Under the pieces are notes generated by a model. The model was not told the DNA's origin. It saw nothing but the letters and a program-made list of their open reading frames with translations, and ran no database searches. Positions 32,372 through 40,524 of a stretch of DNA of 53,332 nt are shown piece by piece. Positions within the stretch are counted from its first letter, which is position 1. Each line of letters begins with the position of its first letter. The stretch comes from Taibaiella sp. GTDB lineage: Bacteria; Bacteroidota; Bacteroidia; Chitinophagales; Chitinophagaceae. The position numbers and the translations under genes are program-made. Location of the stretch: NCBI GenBank assembly GCA_021740995.1, contig JAIOYR010000018.1, forward strand, positions 1-53,332. The letters are read 5' to 3'.

Positions 32372-34060
32372 TTGGACAACAACGACCAGCATAAAATCAC
32401 CTATTTCGCGGATAGTGTGATAAAGGAAACAACCCTACCACGGCGGTTCACTTTTCCGTTTTATTATGAGCCCCACCCACTAACAATACTGGCGGCCACC
32501 GAGCTGCAGCAATACCTGGAAACACATACCGGCCTCGGGCACAATTTCGGGCTCACCAATGACAAGGAAACAATGGCTATCGGGAAAATGTTTGGTGTAT
32601 TGGTGGTGGCCGACACGGAGGGCAAAATCGGCTACCTGTCCGCCTTCTCCGGCAAGCTTGCCGACTCTAATGATCATCCGAAATTTGTTCCTCCCGTTTT
32701 CGATATGCTCACTGAAGACAGCTTCTTCCTGAAAGAGCAGGAGGTCATAGATTCCGTAAATGCACAATTGGAAGAGGTGGAATCCAACGAAGATTACCAC
32801 CAGTTAAGACGTGAACTGGAAGAACTTTCGGCACAGTCTATGGAAGAAATAGCTGCTTTCAAAAATGAGCTGAAAACTAATAAGGAAAACCGGAGATTAC
32901 GCCGCGAAGAGAACAGCACCAACCCCGATCCGCATGATTTTGAAATGGCAGAAGCAGACCTCTCCAAGCAGAGCCATTACGACCGGCACCGGCTTAGGTT
33001 ACTTACGGCAAAATGGAAAGAAGTGCTTGAAGATACGCGCACGCGCCTGGCACAATTCGAAGACCGCATAGATGCACTGAGAAGCGAGCGCAAAGAAAGG
33101 TCCGCGGCCTTGCAGCTCCAGCTCTTTGAGCAGTATTTATTTCTGAACAAGGACGGAAAAAGCAAGAGCCTGCAGGATATTTTCAGTGCAACCGCCTTTG
33201 GCAGGCCACCCGCAGCCGCAGGCGAATGTGCTACTCCCAAGCTGTTGCAATACGCATTTGCGCAGGGGTATCATCCGCTGGCTATGGCAGAGTTTTGGTG
33301 GGGAGCAGCTCCCAGGTCTGAGATCAGAAAACACAAACAGTTTTATCCTGCCTGCGCAGGCAAGTGCAAGCCTATCCTGGCGCACATGCTGGAGGGAATG
33401 CCACTGGACGAGAATCCTTTTCTTCAGGCAGCAGAAGGAAACAGCGGCCTTGAAATTGTATTTGAGGATGATTACTTACTGGTGGTCAACAAGTCGGCAG
33501 GCCTGCGTTCTGTACCCGGTGTAGACATTAGCGATTCGGTATACAGCAGGCTGAAAAGCACACTGGCAAATACAGAACCACTTATGGTGCATCGGTTGGA
33601 CATGGGTACTTCGGGGCTGCTGGTGGTAGCCAAAACACGGGGCGCCCACAAACACATACAGAAGCAATTTCTGGATAGGGTGGTTAGTAAGCGATACACG
33701 GCATTGCTATCTAAAGCTATAGACCAAACAGAGGGCGAGATAAGCCTTCCCCTTTGTCCCGACCCGTTCAACAGACCCCGGCAAATGGTCTGTTTTGAAA
33801 CCGGGAAAACAAGCATTACCAAATGGAAGGTAGTAGCAACTATCGGAGAGGTGACCAAGGTACACTTCTGGCCGCTCACCGGGCGCACCCACCAGTTGCG
33901 CATGCACGCTGCCCACGAGATGGGACTCAATGCGCCAATCGTTGGAGATGACATCTACGGCAATGCCGGCACCCGTCTCTACCTGCACGCGGCCCAGCTT
34001 TCATTCATTCATCCCAAAACAAAAGAACGGATTAGTTTTGAAGTAGCAGAAGATTTCTAA
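32372..34060 (+). CDS. RluA-family pseudouridine synthase with a long N-terminal coiled-coil extension
   Basis: 562 aa from a TTG start. The C-terminal 200 residues are a pseudouridine synthase: HRLDMGTSGLLVVAKT with catalytic D410, KRYTALL, and LTGRTHQLRMHAAH. The first 360 residues contain a conserved-looking N-terminal domain, a long charged coiled coil (about 115-255) and a segment with ECATPKLLQYAFAQGYHPLAMAEFWWG and CAGKC. This is a recognised long form of RluA proteins. No ATG lies in frame before residue 68, and the protein reads well from residue 1, so TTG (32372) is chosen. RNA target unknown. Confidence 0.88.
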   Translation: MDNNDQHKITYFADSVIKETTLPRRFTFPFYYEPHPLTILAATELQQYLETHTGLGHNFGLTNDKETMAIGKMFGVLVVADTEGKIGYLSAFSGKLADSNDHPKFVPPVFDMLTEDSFFLKEQEVIDSVNAQLEEVESNEDYHQLRRELEELSAQSMEEIAAFKNELKTNKENRRLRREENSTNPDPHDFEMAEADLSKQSHYDRHRLRLLTAKWKEVLEDTRTRLAQFEDRIDALRSERKERSAALQLQLFEQYLFLNKDGKSKSLQDIFSATAFGRPPAAAGECATPKLLQYAFAQGYHPLAMAEFWWGAAPRSEIRKHKQFYPACAGKCKPILAHMLEGMPLDENPFLQAAEGNSGLEIVFEDDYLLVVNKSAGLRSVPGVDISDSVYSRLKSTLANTEPLMVHRLDMGTSGLLVVAKTRGAHKHIQKQFLDRVVSKRYTALLSKAIDQTEGEISLPLCPDPFNRPRQMVCFETGKTSITKWKVVATIGEVTKVHFWPLTGRTHQLRMHAAHEMGLNAPIVGDDIYGNAGTRLYLHAAQLSFIHPKTKERISFEVAEDF

Positions 34061-34149
34061 GGGTGAAACGGCTGTTAGTCTAATTCCCTGCAAATATTCA
34101 GTGGTGGCTTGGCTGGATAACTTTCGAACACAATAAGTAATTTTATCCT

Positions 34150-34374
34150 ATGGGACGAAAGACGGCACGAATTGATGTACATAAGATCATGGGGAACCAT
34201 CCTGTGACGGATTATCCTATTGACTTAAAATGGTATAGGTCCGCAAGTCGATATAATAACGGCGCTACCCTATACGGCAACAAATATAGGTTCCGAAACA
34301 TAATCGCTTACAACAAGCAAAAACCATATACTGAAGAGGAACTAACACTCTACAATGCAAGACAAAATCAGTAG
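34150..34374 (+). CDS. Small hypothetical protein (74 aa)
   Basis: Basic, Tyr- and Asn-rich, no signal peptide or membrane segment. I do not recognise the family. The ATG is preceded by AT-rich sequence without a clear -7 element. It sits between RluA and a toxin/antitoxin pair, with a hairpin behind it at 34450. Confidence 0.45.
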   Translation: MGRKTARIDVHKIMGNHPVTDYPIDLKWYRSASRYNNGATLYGNKYRFRNIIAYNKQKPYTEEELTLYNARQNQ

Positions 34375-34449
34375 CAACAACTTCGACAATCCGCGTCTTT
34401 CATATGGATTCGAACCTAAAACCAGGAATCTTTGGGTATAAACAAGCAA

Positions 34450-34493
34450 AAACGGGAACAAACTTGCAACTACTGGCAAGTTTATTCCCGTTT
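34450..34493. terminator. Hairpin, probable bidirectional terminator
   Basis: Arms AAACGGGAACAAACTTGC (34450-34467) and GCAAGTTTATTCCCGTTT (34476-34493), one mismatch, 8-nt loop. It separates the 74-aa gene (+) from the toxin gene (-). Confidence 0.7.
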
Positions 34494-34512
34494 AGTTTAA
34501 AGTCGTGATGAC

Positions 34513-34530
34513 ATCCCGCTTCGGCGGGAT
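34513..34530. repeat. Perfect UUCG-tetraloop hairpin
   Basis: ATCCCGC-TTCG-GCGGGAT: a 7-bp stem with the very stable UUCG loop. There is no T-run, so it is not a standard terminator. It lies just after the end of the toxin gene and may protect the mRNA 3' end. Confidence 0.5.
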
Positions 34531-34573
34531 ACGCTACCATGCCGCGCTACTTACGGTCACTATGGAATGAGAA

Positions 34574-34900
34574 TTATATTAAGCTTGCAACAATGGCTTG
34601 TAAGGTTTTATCACCTATATTATCGAATTCTGACTTGTCGTAAATTGTCAGTAGATAAACCTCTTTCTGTTCGTTTACTAAATAGGTTATCACCCTCCCA
34701 CCTCCACTTTTACCCTTGCTTTTACTCTTGATTGCTATGCGTATCTTATAGGTGTCATTGCCCAAAGGTGTGCCAGTATCCGGCCGTTCAGACAATAGCA
34801 TGCTCAGTTCGAAAAGTTCTTCTTTTAGCGATGGAAACTTCTTTATCAGGCGTTTAGCCTCCTTCTTGAATTTGCCGGAGGGAATGACACTAAAGCTCAT
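34574..34900 (-). CDS. RelE/ParE-superfamily toxin
   Basis: 108 aa. The pattern FKKEAKRLIKKFPSLKEELFELSMLL, then GTPLGNDTYKIRIAIKSKSKGKSGGGRVITYLV and EVYLLTIYDKSEFDNI, matches RelE-like mRNA interferases: helix pair, beta sheet with basic patch, and the C-terminal YDKSE. It overlaps the end of the antitoxin gene by 11 nt. Whether it cleaves ribosome-bound mRNA or acts otherwise cannot be told. Confidence 0.85.
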   Translation of the reverse strand: MSFSVIPSGKFKKEAKRLIKKFPSLKEELFELSMLLSERPDTGTPLGNDTYKIRIAIKSKSKGKSGGGRVITYLVNEQKEVYLLTIYDKSEFDNIGDKTLQAIVASLI

Positions 34901-35108
34901 TCAGAAAATCATTAAGCGTTTGTTTTTTTCCTTTTGTGGACCTCAACGCTTTTACCTCCAGGAAAGCTTCTTTTAAATCAGCCTTCAATTGCAGGGCCTG
35001 TTCATATTTCCTCAGTTTAGTGAGTAGTTTTTCCCATTCCGCTACAGGTAATTGAACAGCTTGAGTGTGGCCATTTGCATCATTTACGTATTGCAGTGCA
35101 ATTTTCAT
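34890..35108 (-). CDS. Antitoxin partner of the RelE-type toxin
   Basis: 72 aa. Short N-terminal beta segment (MKIALQYVNDANGHTQAVQLP) followed by long helices rich in Lys and Glu. This is the size and layout of small antitoxins paired with RelE-type toxins in Bacteroidota. It precedes and overlaps the toxin. The -7 element TAAATTTG (minus strand, 35113-35120) ends four bases before the ATG, so the operon mRNA is probably leaderless. Confidence 0.8.
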   Translation of the reverse strand: MKIALQYVNDANGHTQAVQLPVAEWEKLLTKLRKYEQALQLKADLKEAFLEVKALRSTKGKKQTLNDFLNEL

Positions 35109-35112
35109 TACT

Positions 35113-35120
35113 CAAATTTA
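35113..35120 (-). promoter_or_regulatory. -7 element TAAATTTG of the toxin/antitoxin operon
   Basis: Exact TAnnTTTG on the minus strand, four bases before the antitoxin ATG at 35108. Confidence 0.5.
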
Positions 35121-35247
35121 TGAAGTTTTGTGGTAGTAACGCAAATAAAAAACGGAGAAACATCGCTCTACTTTCTGTTTCTCCGCTCTTATTTTCTTTC
35201 GGGTTTGCCGGACAACTTTCGAATCAGATAAGTATATTTATGAATAG

Positions 35248-36528
35248 TCAAGAGTTCTGCTTTTCAAAGAATTGCAGATAAATTAAAGCCACAGCAGCAA
35301 CCGTCATAATAATTAATGCCGCAAAGCCAAGAATATTTGTTGTTCTTCCATTCACGTTTTCTCCCATTATTATTTTGTTGTTTGAAATGTGCAGTATTAT
35401 AGCTATCAATACAGGAGCAGTTAGTCCGTATAGAATGGCGGTATAAATCAATGATTGGATTGGAGTAATACCTATGTAGTTTAACGACAAACCAAGTAGC
35501 AGTGAAATTGCAATGATGAAATAAAAGGCTTTTGCTTCATGAAACTTTTTGTCAAGCCCTTGTTCCCAGCCAAATGTTTCGGTAATGATGTAGGAAATTG
35601 AGCCACTCAATACGGGGATTGCAATAAGTCCTGTACCGATTACTCCTACAGCAAAAAGAAGATATGCCAGATTTCCAGCTAACGGTTTTAATGCCATTGC
35701 AGCCTGTTCAACAGTGTCTATCTGATGGATGCCGCCTTTGAACAGAACAGTGCCGGTAGTAAGGATGATAAAGTACATGACAAAACCGGAAACCGTCATC
35801 CCAAAATCCACATCTTTGTTTATATTATGTATTATCTTCTTATTTACTATAGTATGTGTCTTTTTACTTTTCATTTCTTCAACCTCTACCGATGCCTGCC
35901 AAAAGAAAAGATAGGGTGAAATAGTTGTACCGAGTATGCCAACAATAATCGCAATAAATTTTTTATCCAACTCTATTGTTGGAATAAATGTGGCCTTTAG
36001 AATTTCGACTATATCCTGCTCGTACAAAAATGGGACAACAAAATAGACCAGCATGACGATACACAAATATTTTAAAACAGACGCAATTTTTTGATAGGGT
36101 AAGTAGATTATTAAACCTAACAAAATAACGGTAAAGGCGACACTGAAATAGTTAGCATTAATGGACGGGAACAACAGATTGCCCACTGCCCCCATGCCTG
36201 CAATGTCAGCACCAATATTGAGTACAATTGCAGGAAAGCTAAACAATAACATAAGATATAAAATAGGCCTTGGATAGTGTTTTTTAAGTGTTCCTGTCAA
36301 GCCCTGGGAGGTAACTAATCCTATCCTGGCACACATCTGCTGAATAGAAGCCATGAGGGGGAAAGCGACTATTGCAGTCCATAACGTTAGAAGTCCATAT
36401 GCAGCACCAGCTTGAGAATAAGTTGCAATACCCGATGGGTCATCATCACTAGCACCTGTTACAAGACCTGGTCCAAGTTTTTTCCAGCCAGTACGCAACT
36501 TAGACAAAAGTGTTCCCTTTTTGTTCAT
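35248..36528 (-). CDS. Nramp-superfamily metal transporter lacking the canonical Met/His motif
   Basis: 426 aa, eleven membrane helices. The first helix reads TGASDDDPSGIATYSQAGA, so the Nramp DPGN motif is DPSG. The sixth helix reads GTTISPYLFFWQ where Mn/Fe Nramps have MPHN, so the metal-coordinating Met and following His are Ser and Tyr. Nramp relatives without that Met are known, and some carry Mg2+ rather than Mn2+ or Fe2+. The substrate here is therefore open. A 14-bp palindrome lies 66 bp upstream of its start and may be an operator. Confidence 0.88.
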   Translation of the reverse strand: MNKKGTLLSKLRTGWKKLGPGLVTGASDDDPSGIATYSQAGAAYGLLTLWTAIVAFPLMASIQQMCARIGLVTSQGLTGTLKKHYPRPILYLMLLFSFPAIVLNIGADIAGMGAVGNLLFPSINANYFSVAFTVILLGLIIYLPYQKIASVLKYLCIVMLVYFVVPFLYEQDIVEILKATFIPTIELDKKFIAIIVGILGTTISPYLFFWQASVEVEEMKSKKTHTIVNKKIIHNINKDVDFGMTVSGFVMYFIILTTGTVLFKGGIHQIDTVEQAAMALKPLAGNLAYLLFAVGVIGTGLIAIPVLSGSISYIITETFGWEQGLDKKFHEAKAFYFIIAISLLLGLSLNYIGITPIQSLIYTAILYGLTAPVLIAIILHISNNKIIMGENVNGRTTNILGFAALIIMTVAAVALIYLQFFEKQNS

Positions 36529-36594
36529 TGTTTTAGTCGCTGTTGAAAGGTCTGCAGAAGCACGACCAAGGTGAGCAAAAAAGCTGTCACCATA

Positions 36595-36608
36595 TTAATA
36601 CGTATTAA
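36595..36608. promoter_or_regulatory. Perfect palindrome TTAATACGTATTAA, possible operator
   Basis: 14-bp perfect inverted repeat between the tRNA-Pro gene and the Nramp gene, 66 bp upstream of the Nramp start. Its position and symmetry fit a metal- or stress-responsive repressor site. No regulator gene is adjacent. Confidence 0.4.
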
Positions 36609-36653
36609 AAGTACTGGATTAATGTCACAGTGAAAATACCTCAGCTAGTTCAA

Positions 36654-36684
36654 TAAAAAAAAGCCCAACATTTCTGTTGAGCTT
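36654..36684 (-). terminator. Terminator of tRNA-Pro
   Basis: On the minus strand: AAGC-x-CAACA / TGTTG-x-GCTT hairpin (36661-36684) followed by a T-run (A-run at 36654-36662 on the plus strand). It lies directly behind the tRNA. Confidence 0.75.
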
Positions 36685-36689
36685 CTCCG

Positions 36690-36763
36690 TCGGGACGACA
36701 GGATTCGAACCTGCGACCACATGACCCCCAGCCATGTACGCTACCGGGCTGCGCTACGTCCCG
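36690..36763 (-). tRNA. tRNA-Pro (anticodon GGG)
   Basis: The minus strand folds as a full cloverleaf: acceptor CGGGACG/CGTCCCG, D-arm AGCGCAGCCCGGTAGCG, anticodon stem CATGG/TCATG with loop CTGGGGG (anticodon GGG) and T-arm GCAGGTTCGAATCCTGT, discriminator A at 36690. CCA is not encoded. The D-arm and acceptor are characteristic of tRNA-Pro. Confidence 0.95.
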
Positions 36764-36873
36764 AAAACTTTTCAGTTTTCTGTTAATTAAGGGGCTGCAA
36801 AAATAATCAAAAAAAGTTTACACTTAGCCCCATAACTGACTTTTTACTTTCTACTTATCACTTTCGACCATTA

Positions 36874-37521
36874 TTAACTCAAATCTGCCGAAATCAACTT
36901 CAAAAACTCTGCCCGGGTATTGTTTTTGAGGAACTCGCCGCTGAATGCGGAGGTGGTGGTGACGCTGTTCTGCTTTTGTACGCCCCGCATCATCATGCAC
37001 AGGTGGTTGGCTTCTATTACTACACCTACACCCAGCGGGTTCAGGGTTTCCTGTATCACATCCAGTATCTGGTGGGTGAGGCGCTCCTGCACCTGCAGGC
37101 GGCGGCTATAGCACTCTACCACATGTGCCAGCTTGCTCAGGCCGGTTATCACACCATTGGGTATGTAGGCTATATGCGCCTTTCCAAAGAAGGGTAGCAG
37201 GTGATGCTCGCACAGCGAATAGAGCTCTATGTTTTTCACCAGCACCATCTCATTGTAGTCTTCGTGAAACATGGCAGATTTGAGTATGTCTGCCGCATTC
37301 ATGCTATAGCCCTGGGTGATGAACTGCATGGCCTTTGCCATACGCTCCGGGGTCTTCAGCAGCCCTTCGCGCTCCGGGTCTTCGCCAATAGCAGTTATTA
37401 TAGAGCGGTAGCTATCCTTCAGGCTGCCGGTAGCCTGCTCATCATAAAACTCTTCTTTGTGGTATGCCAATGTCTGAAATTTTGGTGTGCAATAGTATGC
37501 AATGTACCTACTGTAAAACAA
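36874..37521 (-). CDS. folE: GTP cyclohydrolase I
   Basis: 215 aa. Motifs of Fol[15 protein letters not shown], the zinc site [27 protein letters not shown], and the active-site loop [17 protein letters not shown]. It converts GTP to dihydroneopterin triphosphate for folate, tetrahydropterin or queuosine synthesis. The first 25 or so residues are not conserved; a shorter start is possible, but no good alternative ATG precedes the domain. It is 28 bp behind the 6-pyruvoyl-tetrahydropterin synthase gene and probably in one operon with it. Confidence 0.94.
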   Translation of the reverse strand: MFYSRYIAYYCTPKFQTLAYHKEEFYDEQATGSLKDSYRSIITAIGEDPEREGLLKTPERMAKAMQFITQGYSMNAADILKSAMFHEDYNEMVLVKNIELYSLCEHHLLPFFGKAHIAYIPNGVITGLSKLAHVVECYSRRLQVQERLTHQILDVIQETLNPLGVGVVIEANHLCMMMRGVQKQNSVTTTSAFSGEFLKNNTRAEFLKLISADLS

Positions 37522-37549
37522 CTAAAGTATATACCACTATCGACTTTGC

Positions 37550-37960
37550 TTATCCAAAATACTCTACGTATATCTTCTGGGTTTCTACCAGCTTCACGCA
37601 GTGTAGCTGCACCTTTTCATCGTTTATGTGGGGTTTTAGCTCATTCCAGATACCTATTGCAAAGTTTTCTGCGCTTGTAAATTTCCCTTTCATAAAGTCC
37701 ACATCCAGATTCAGGTTGCGGTGGTCCACTTTTTCTATAATCACGTCTTTTATCAGGTCGCCCAGCGTTTTGGCATTGTATATAAAGCCTGTTTCGGGGT
37801 GCGGATTGCCTTTTATAGTTACATGAAGCTCATAGTTGTGCCCATGCCAGTTTTCATTGGCACACTTGCCAAAAACCTCTTTGTTTTCGGCGTCGCTCCA
37901 GTCTTTGTTGTGCAATTTATGTGCTGCATTAAAATGCTCTACACGTGTCAGATAAACCAT
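37550..37960 (-). CDS. 6-pyruvoyl tetrahydropterin synthase / QueD family
   Basis: 136 aa. The catalytic Cys and the zinc His pair are seen in FGKCANENWHGHNYEL, with the first zinc His in EHFNAAHKL. The family includes PTPS (tetrahydrobiopterin) and QueD (queuosine); LFGKC-type sequences are closer to PTPS, but function cannot be decided. It acts after FolE, encoded next. A -7 element (TAATTTTG, minus strand, 37978-37985) stands 17 bases before the ATG. Confidence 0.9.
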   Translation of the reverse strand: MVYLTRVEHFNAAHKLHNKDWSDAENKEVFGKCANENWHGHNYELHVTIKGNPHPETGFIYNAKTLGDLIKDVIIEKVDHRNLNLDVDFMKGKFTSAENFAIGIWNELKPHINDEKVQLHCVKLVETQKIYVEYFG

Positions 37961-37977
37961 TATTTTAATTTATTATG

Positions 37978-37985
37978 CAAAATTA
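37978..37985 (-). promoter_or_regulatory. -7 element TAATTTTG of the pterin operon
   Basis: Exact TAnnTTTG on the minus strand, 17 bases before the ATG at 37960. Confidence 0.5.
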
Positions 37986-38085
37986 GGCTTAGTATATGGT
38001 ATTCACAAAAGTTTGCTGAAAAAGGTCGAAAGTAGAAGGTCAAAAGGCTATAGCTGTTGAGCGCTGCATGTTTGCTTTTTACCTA

Positions 38086-39177
38086 CTATTTGGTTCTTTT
38101 TGCTCTTTCGTATTGTGGCGGCCAGGGCATTTCGTGGTAGCCGAGGGCATTGGCTGCGGCCAGGGGGAAGTAGGGGTTGCGGAGCAGCTCCCTTGCCATA
38201 AAAATAAGGTCTGCACTACCTGCTGTCAATATATCCTCTGCCTGCTGGGGCGACACTATGATACCTACTGCACCCGTAAGCACTCCTGCCTGGCGCACTG
38301 CATGGGCAAAGGGCACCTGGTAACCAGGCTTAGCCGGAATCTTTACGCCTGATACATTGGCGCCGGACGAGCAATCTATCAGGTCTATACCCCGCTGCTG
38401 CACTATGGGTGCCAGTTGCACAGAGTCTTCGAGGGTCCAGCCGCCATCGGCCCAGTCTGTGGCAGATATGCGCAGAAACAAGGGATAGTCATGCGGCCAT
38501 ACAGTGCGCACGGCATCTATTATCTCCAGCAGAAAGCGTATACGATTGTCAAAGGTGCCACCATAGTCATCTGTGCGCAAATTGCTCAACGGCGACAGAA
38601 ACTCATTGATCAGGTAGCCATGTGCACCGTGTATCTCCAGCACCTTGAAGCCTGCCTGCAGCGCTCTTGCTGCCGCTGCTTTGAAGGCCTGTACAATATC
38701 TGCAATTTCTGCCGTGGTGAGCGTTGCGGGTACTGCCATGGCTGGCGAGAAGGGTATGGCGCTGGGGGCTACCGTGTCCCAGCCACCATCGGCAATTGCT
38801 ATCTGGCTATCACCGTTCCATGGCTCTGTGAGGCTTGCCTTGCGCCCTGCATGCGCCAGTTGTATGCCCGGCACGCTGCCCTGAGCCTCTATAAAAGCGG
38901 TGATACGCTGCAAGGGCGCTATCTGTGCCTCCTGCCACAGCCCCAGATCCTGCGGCGATATTCTGCCCTCCGGCAATACCGCTGTTGCCTCTGTAAACAC
39001 CAGCCCTGCGCCACCCACAGCCCTGCTACCCAGGTGCACCAGGTGCCAGTCGTTTGCCATACCATCCACGCACGAGTATTGGCACATGGGCGATACCACT
39101 ATGCGGTTTTTGAGGGTGATACCTTTTATGTGGAGTGGCGTGAAAAGCAGTGGCAGCGTGCCGGCATTATCGGTCAT
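38086..39177 (-). CDS. Old yellow enzyme family NADH:flavin oxidoreductase (YqjM-like)
   Basis: 363 aa TIM barrel. The block RIVVSPMCQYSCVDGMANDWHLVHLGSRAVGGAGLVFTEAT has the Cys that tunes FMN in YqjM-type (class III) enzymes, HGAHGYLINEFLSPLSN is the substrate/FMN loop (NH(G)AHGYL motif, here IHGAHGYL with His for Asn-His variations) and FMARELLRNPYFPL is at the C-terminus. It reduces activated C=C bonds with NAD(P)H. Its GC content is somewhat higher than that of its neighbours. Single-gene unit. Confidence 0.92.
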   Translation of the reverse strand: MTDNAGTLPLLFTPLHIKGITLKNRIVVSPMCQYSCVDGMANDWHLVHLGSRAVGGAGLVFTEATAVLPEGRISPQDLGLWQEAQIAPLQRITAFIEAQGSVPGIQLAHAGRKASLTEPWNGDSQIAIADGGWDTVAPSAIPFSPAMAVPATLTTAEIADIVQAFKAAAARALQAGFKVLEIHGAHGYLINEFLSPLSNLRTDDYGGTFDNRIRFLLEIIDAVRTVWPHDYPLFLRISATDWADGGWTLEDSVQLAPIVQQRGIDLIDCSSGANVSGVKIPAKPGYQVPFAHAVRQAGVLTGAVGIIVSPQQAEDILTAGSADLIFMARELLRNPYFPLAAANALGYHEMPWPPQYERAKRTK

Positions 39178-39404
39178 AGTATACTATTTTGTCCTGAAAA
39201 TTACGGAATGTTATAGAAACAGAGCCTACTCAAGTCCTACGGGCTTACTTGGCTTAACGATATTGCCTGATAAGTTTAATAAAATAGTTGTAGCGCTGTA
39301 GTTGCCACGCACATATGAAAGTAGCTCACTCCTTCGGGTAATATCTTACTTTTACATGAGTTTGAATACCGCAACTTAACTGCCGCTAACCGAAAATATC
39401 GTTT

Positions 39405-40304
39405 ATGACTACCAACCTGACAGCAGGTACAGATTGTGCTTATGAGTGGATAGACATTTCTGACCCGCAACCCGATGAACTTGCAGGCATAGCCCACAAG
39501 TATGGGCTGCACGAGGCCTCGGTAAATGACTGCCTGCAACCGGGTCATCTGCCTAAGTATGAGCAGTTGAAGAATTATACTTTTATCATTCTGCGCATCT
39601 ATATGGAGTCGGTAAAGGAGGCTGATACCGTGCAGGAAATAACTACCAAAATAGCTGTGTTTATAAACGATAAGTATATCATTACCATTCATCGCAAACC
39701 AAGTGCACTACTGGAGCAGCTAAGCAAGACAGTGCTGGTAGAAAGTGAATGTAAGCTACCCATGCATGTGCTTACAGAAATTGTAAAGGCAGGGCTGCAC
39801 ACGTTCGATGAGCCGGGGCAAACACTGGCAGAATCTATAGACTTTTATGAAACACAAGTGTTTCTGACACATAGAAAAACACCGCTTTTAAAGGGGCTCT
39901 ACTATGTGAAACGTAAACTGGATGTGATAAGGAGGTTGCTGCTGCTGACCTATGATATAGTAGACAAGATAGACCCCGTACAATCATCTAACGCTTATAG
40001 CCGGGACGTGCGGGATTTGTATGTAAAACAGAAAAGTTTGTTTGATGCCTTGTCTGACAATACCAATCATCTGCTCAATATCTACTTTAATATTTCTACC
40101 CAGCGCACCAATGAAACCATGCGCCTGCTTACTATTTTCTCAGTGTTTTTTATGCCGCTGACGTTTATTGTGGGTATTTATGGTATGAATTTTCAGTATA
40201 TGCCGGAGCTGGGCTGGCGGTATGGCTACCCCATAGTGATGGTGGCAATGGTAGTGGTAACAATAGTTATCTATACGTGGTTCAGAAGAAAGAAGTGGAT
40301 GTAA
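39405..40304 (+). CDS. corA: CorA-family magnesium/divalent cation transporter
   Basis: 299 aa. Long cytoplasmic helices, two C-terminal membrane helices and the signature GMN at 260-262 (IYGMNFQYMPELGW), with a basic tail RRKKWM. CorA forms a pentameric channel for Mg2+ (or Co2+/Ni2+). Single-gene unit. It is followed by a GC-rich hairpin region (about 40312-40360, CCGCTCC/GGAGCGG) that may end transcription. Confidence 0.93.
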   Translation: MTTNLTAGTDCAYEWIDISDPQPDELAGIAHKYGLHEASVNDCLQPGHLPKYEQLKNYTFIILRIYMESVKEADTVQEITTKIAVFINDKYIITIHRKPSALLEQLSKTVLVESECKLPMHVLTEIVKAGLHTFDEPGQTLAESIDFYETQVFLTHRKTPLLKGLYYVKRKLDVIRRLLLLTYDIVDKIDPVQSSNAYSRDVRDLYVKQKSLFDALSDNTNHLLNIYFNISTQRTNETMRLLTIFSVFFMPLTFIVGIYGMNFQYMPELGWRYGYPIVMVAMVVVTIVIYTWFRRKKWM

Positions 40305-40407
40305 AAGAGACCGCTCCCCCAGCCCTGTATCGGCAGGCTCAACCTGACAAGGAGCGGAGAGGGAGGTGTGATGTGAGCGCAGTAGATATTAGTGATCGCT
40401 CATTCTG

Positions 40408-40427
40408 TTTATCACTTTGGTGATAAA
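40408..40427. repeat. Inverted repeat TTTATCAC-TTTG-GTGATAAA
   Basis: Perfect 8-bp arms with a 4-nt loop in the 220-bp gap between corA and mazG, about 100 bp upstream of mazG. There is no T-run on either side, so an operator is as likely as an RNA hairpin. Confidence 0.4.
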
Positions 40428-40524
40428 TGCAGCAAACAATAACTAATTTTAGGTGCCGGTATATGCGGTATTGTGTGTTGTATCAATACTGCCGAACTGC
40501 CGGCTATCACTTTCAATCAAAATC

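Noticed and set aside
38416-39216. 266-codon open frame opposite the old yellow enzyme gene.
   Set aside because: Cys- and Tyr-rich shadow frame of a GC-rich gene; no recognisable domain, while the opposite strand encodes a full enzyme.
40312-40360. GC-rich CCGCTCC/GGAGCGG inverted repeat behind corA as a strong terminator.
   Set aside because: Long interrupted stem and no T-run; kept only as a remark in the corA entry.
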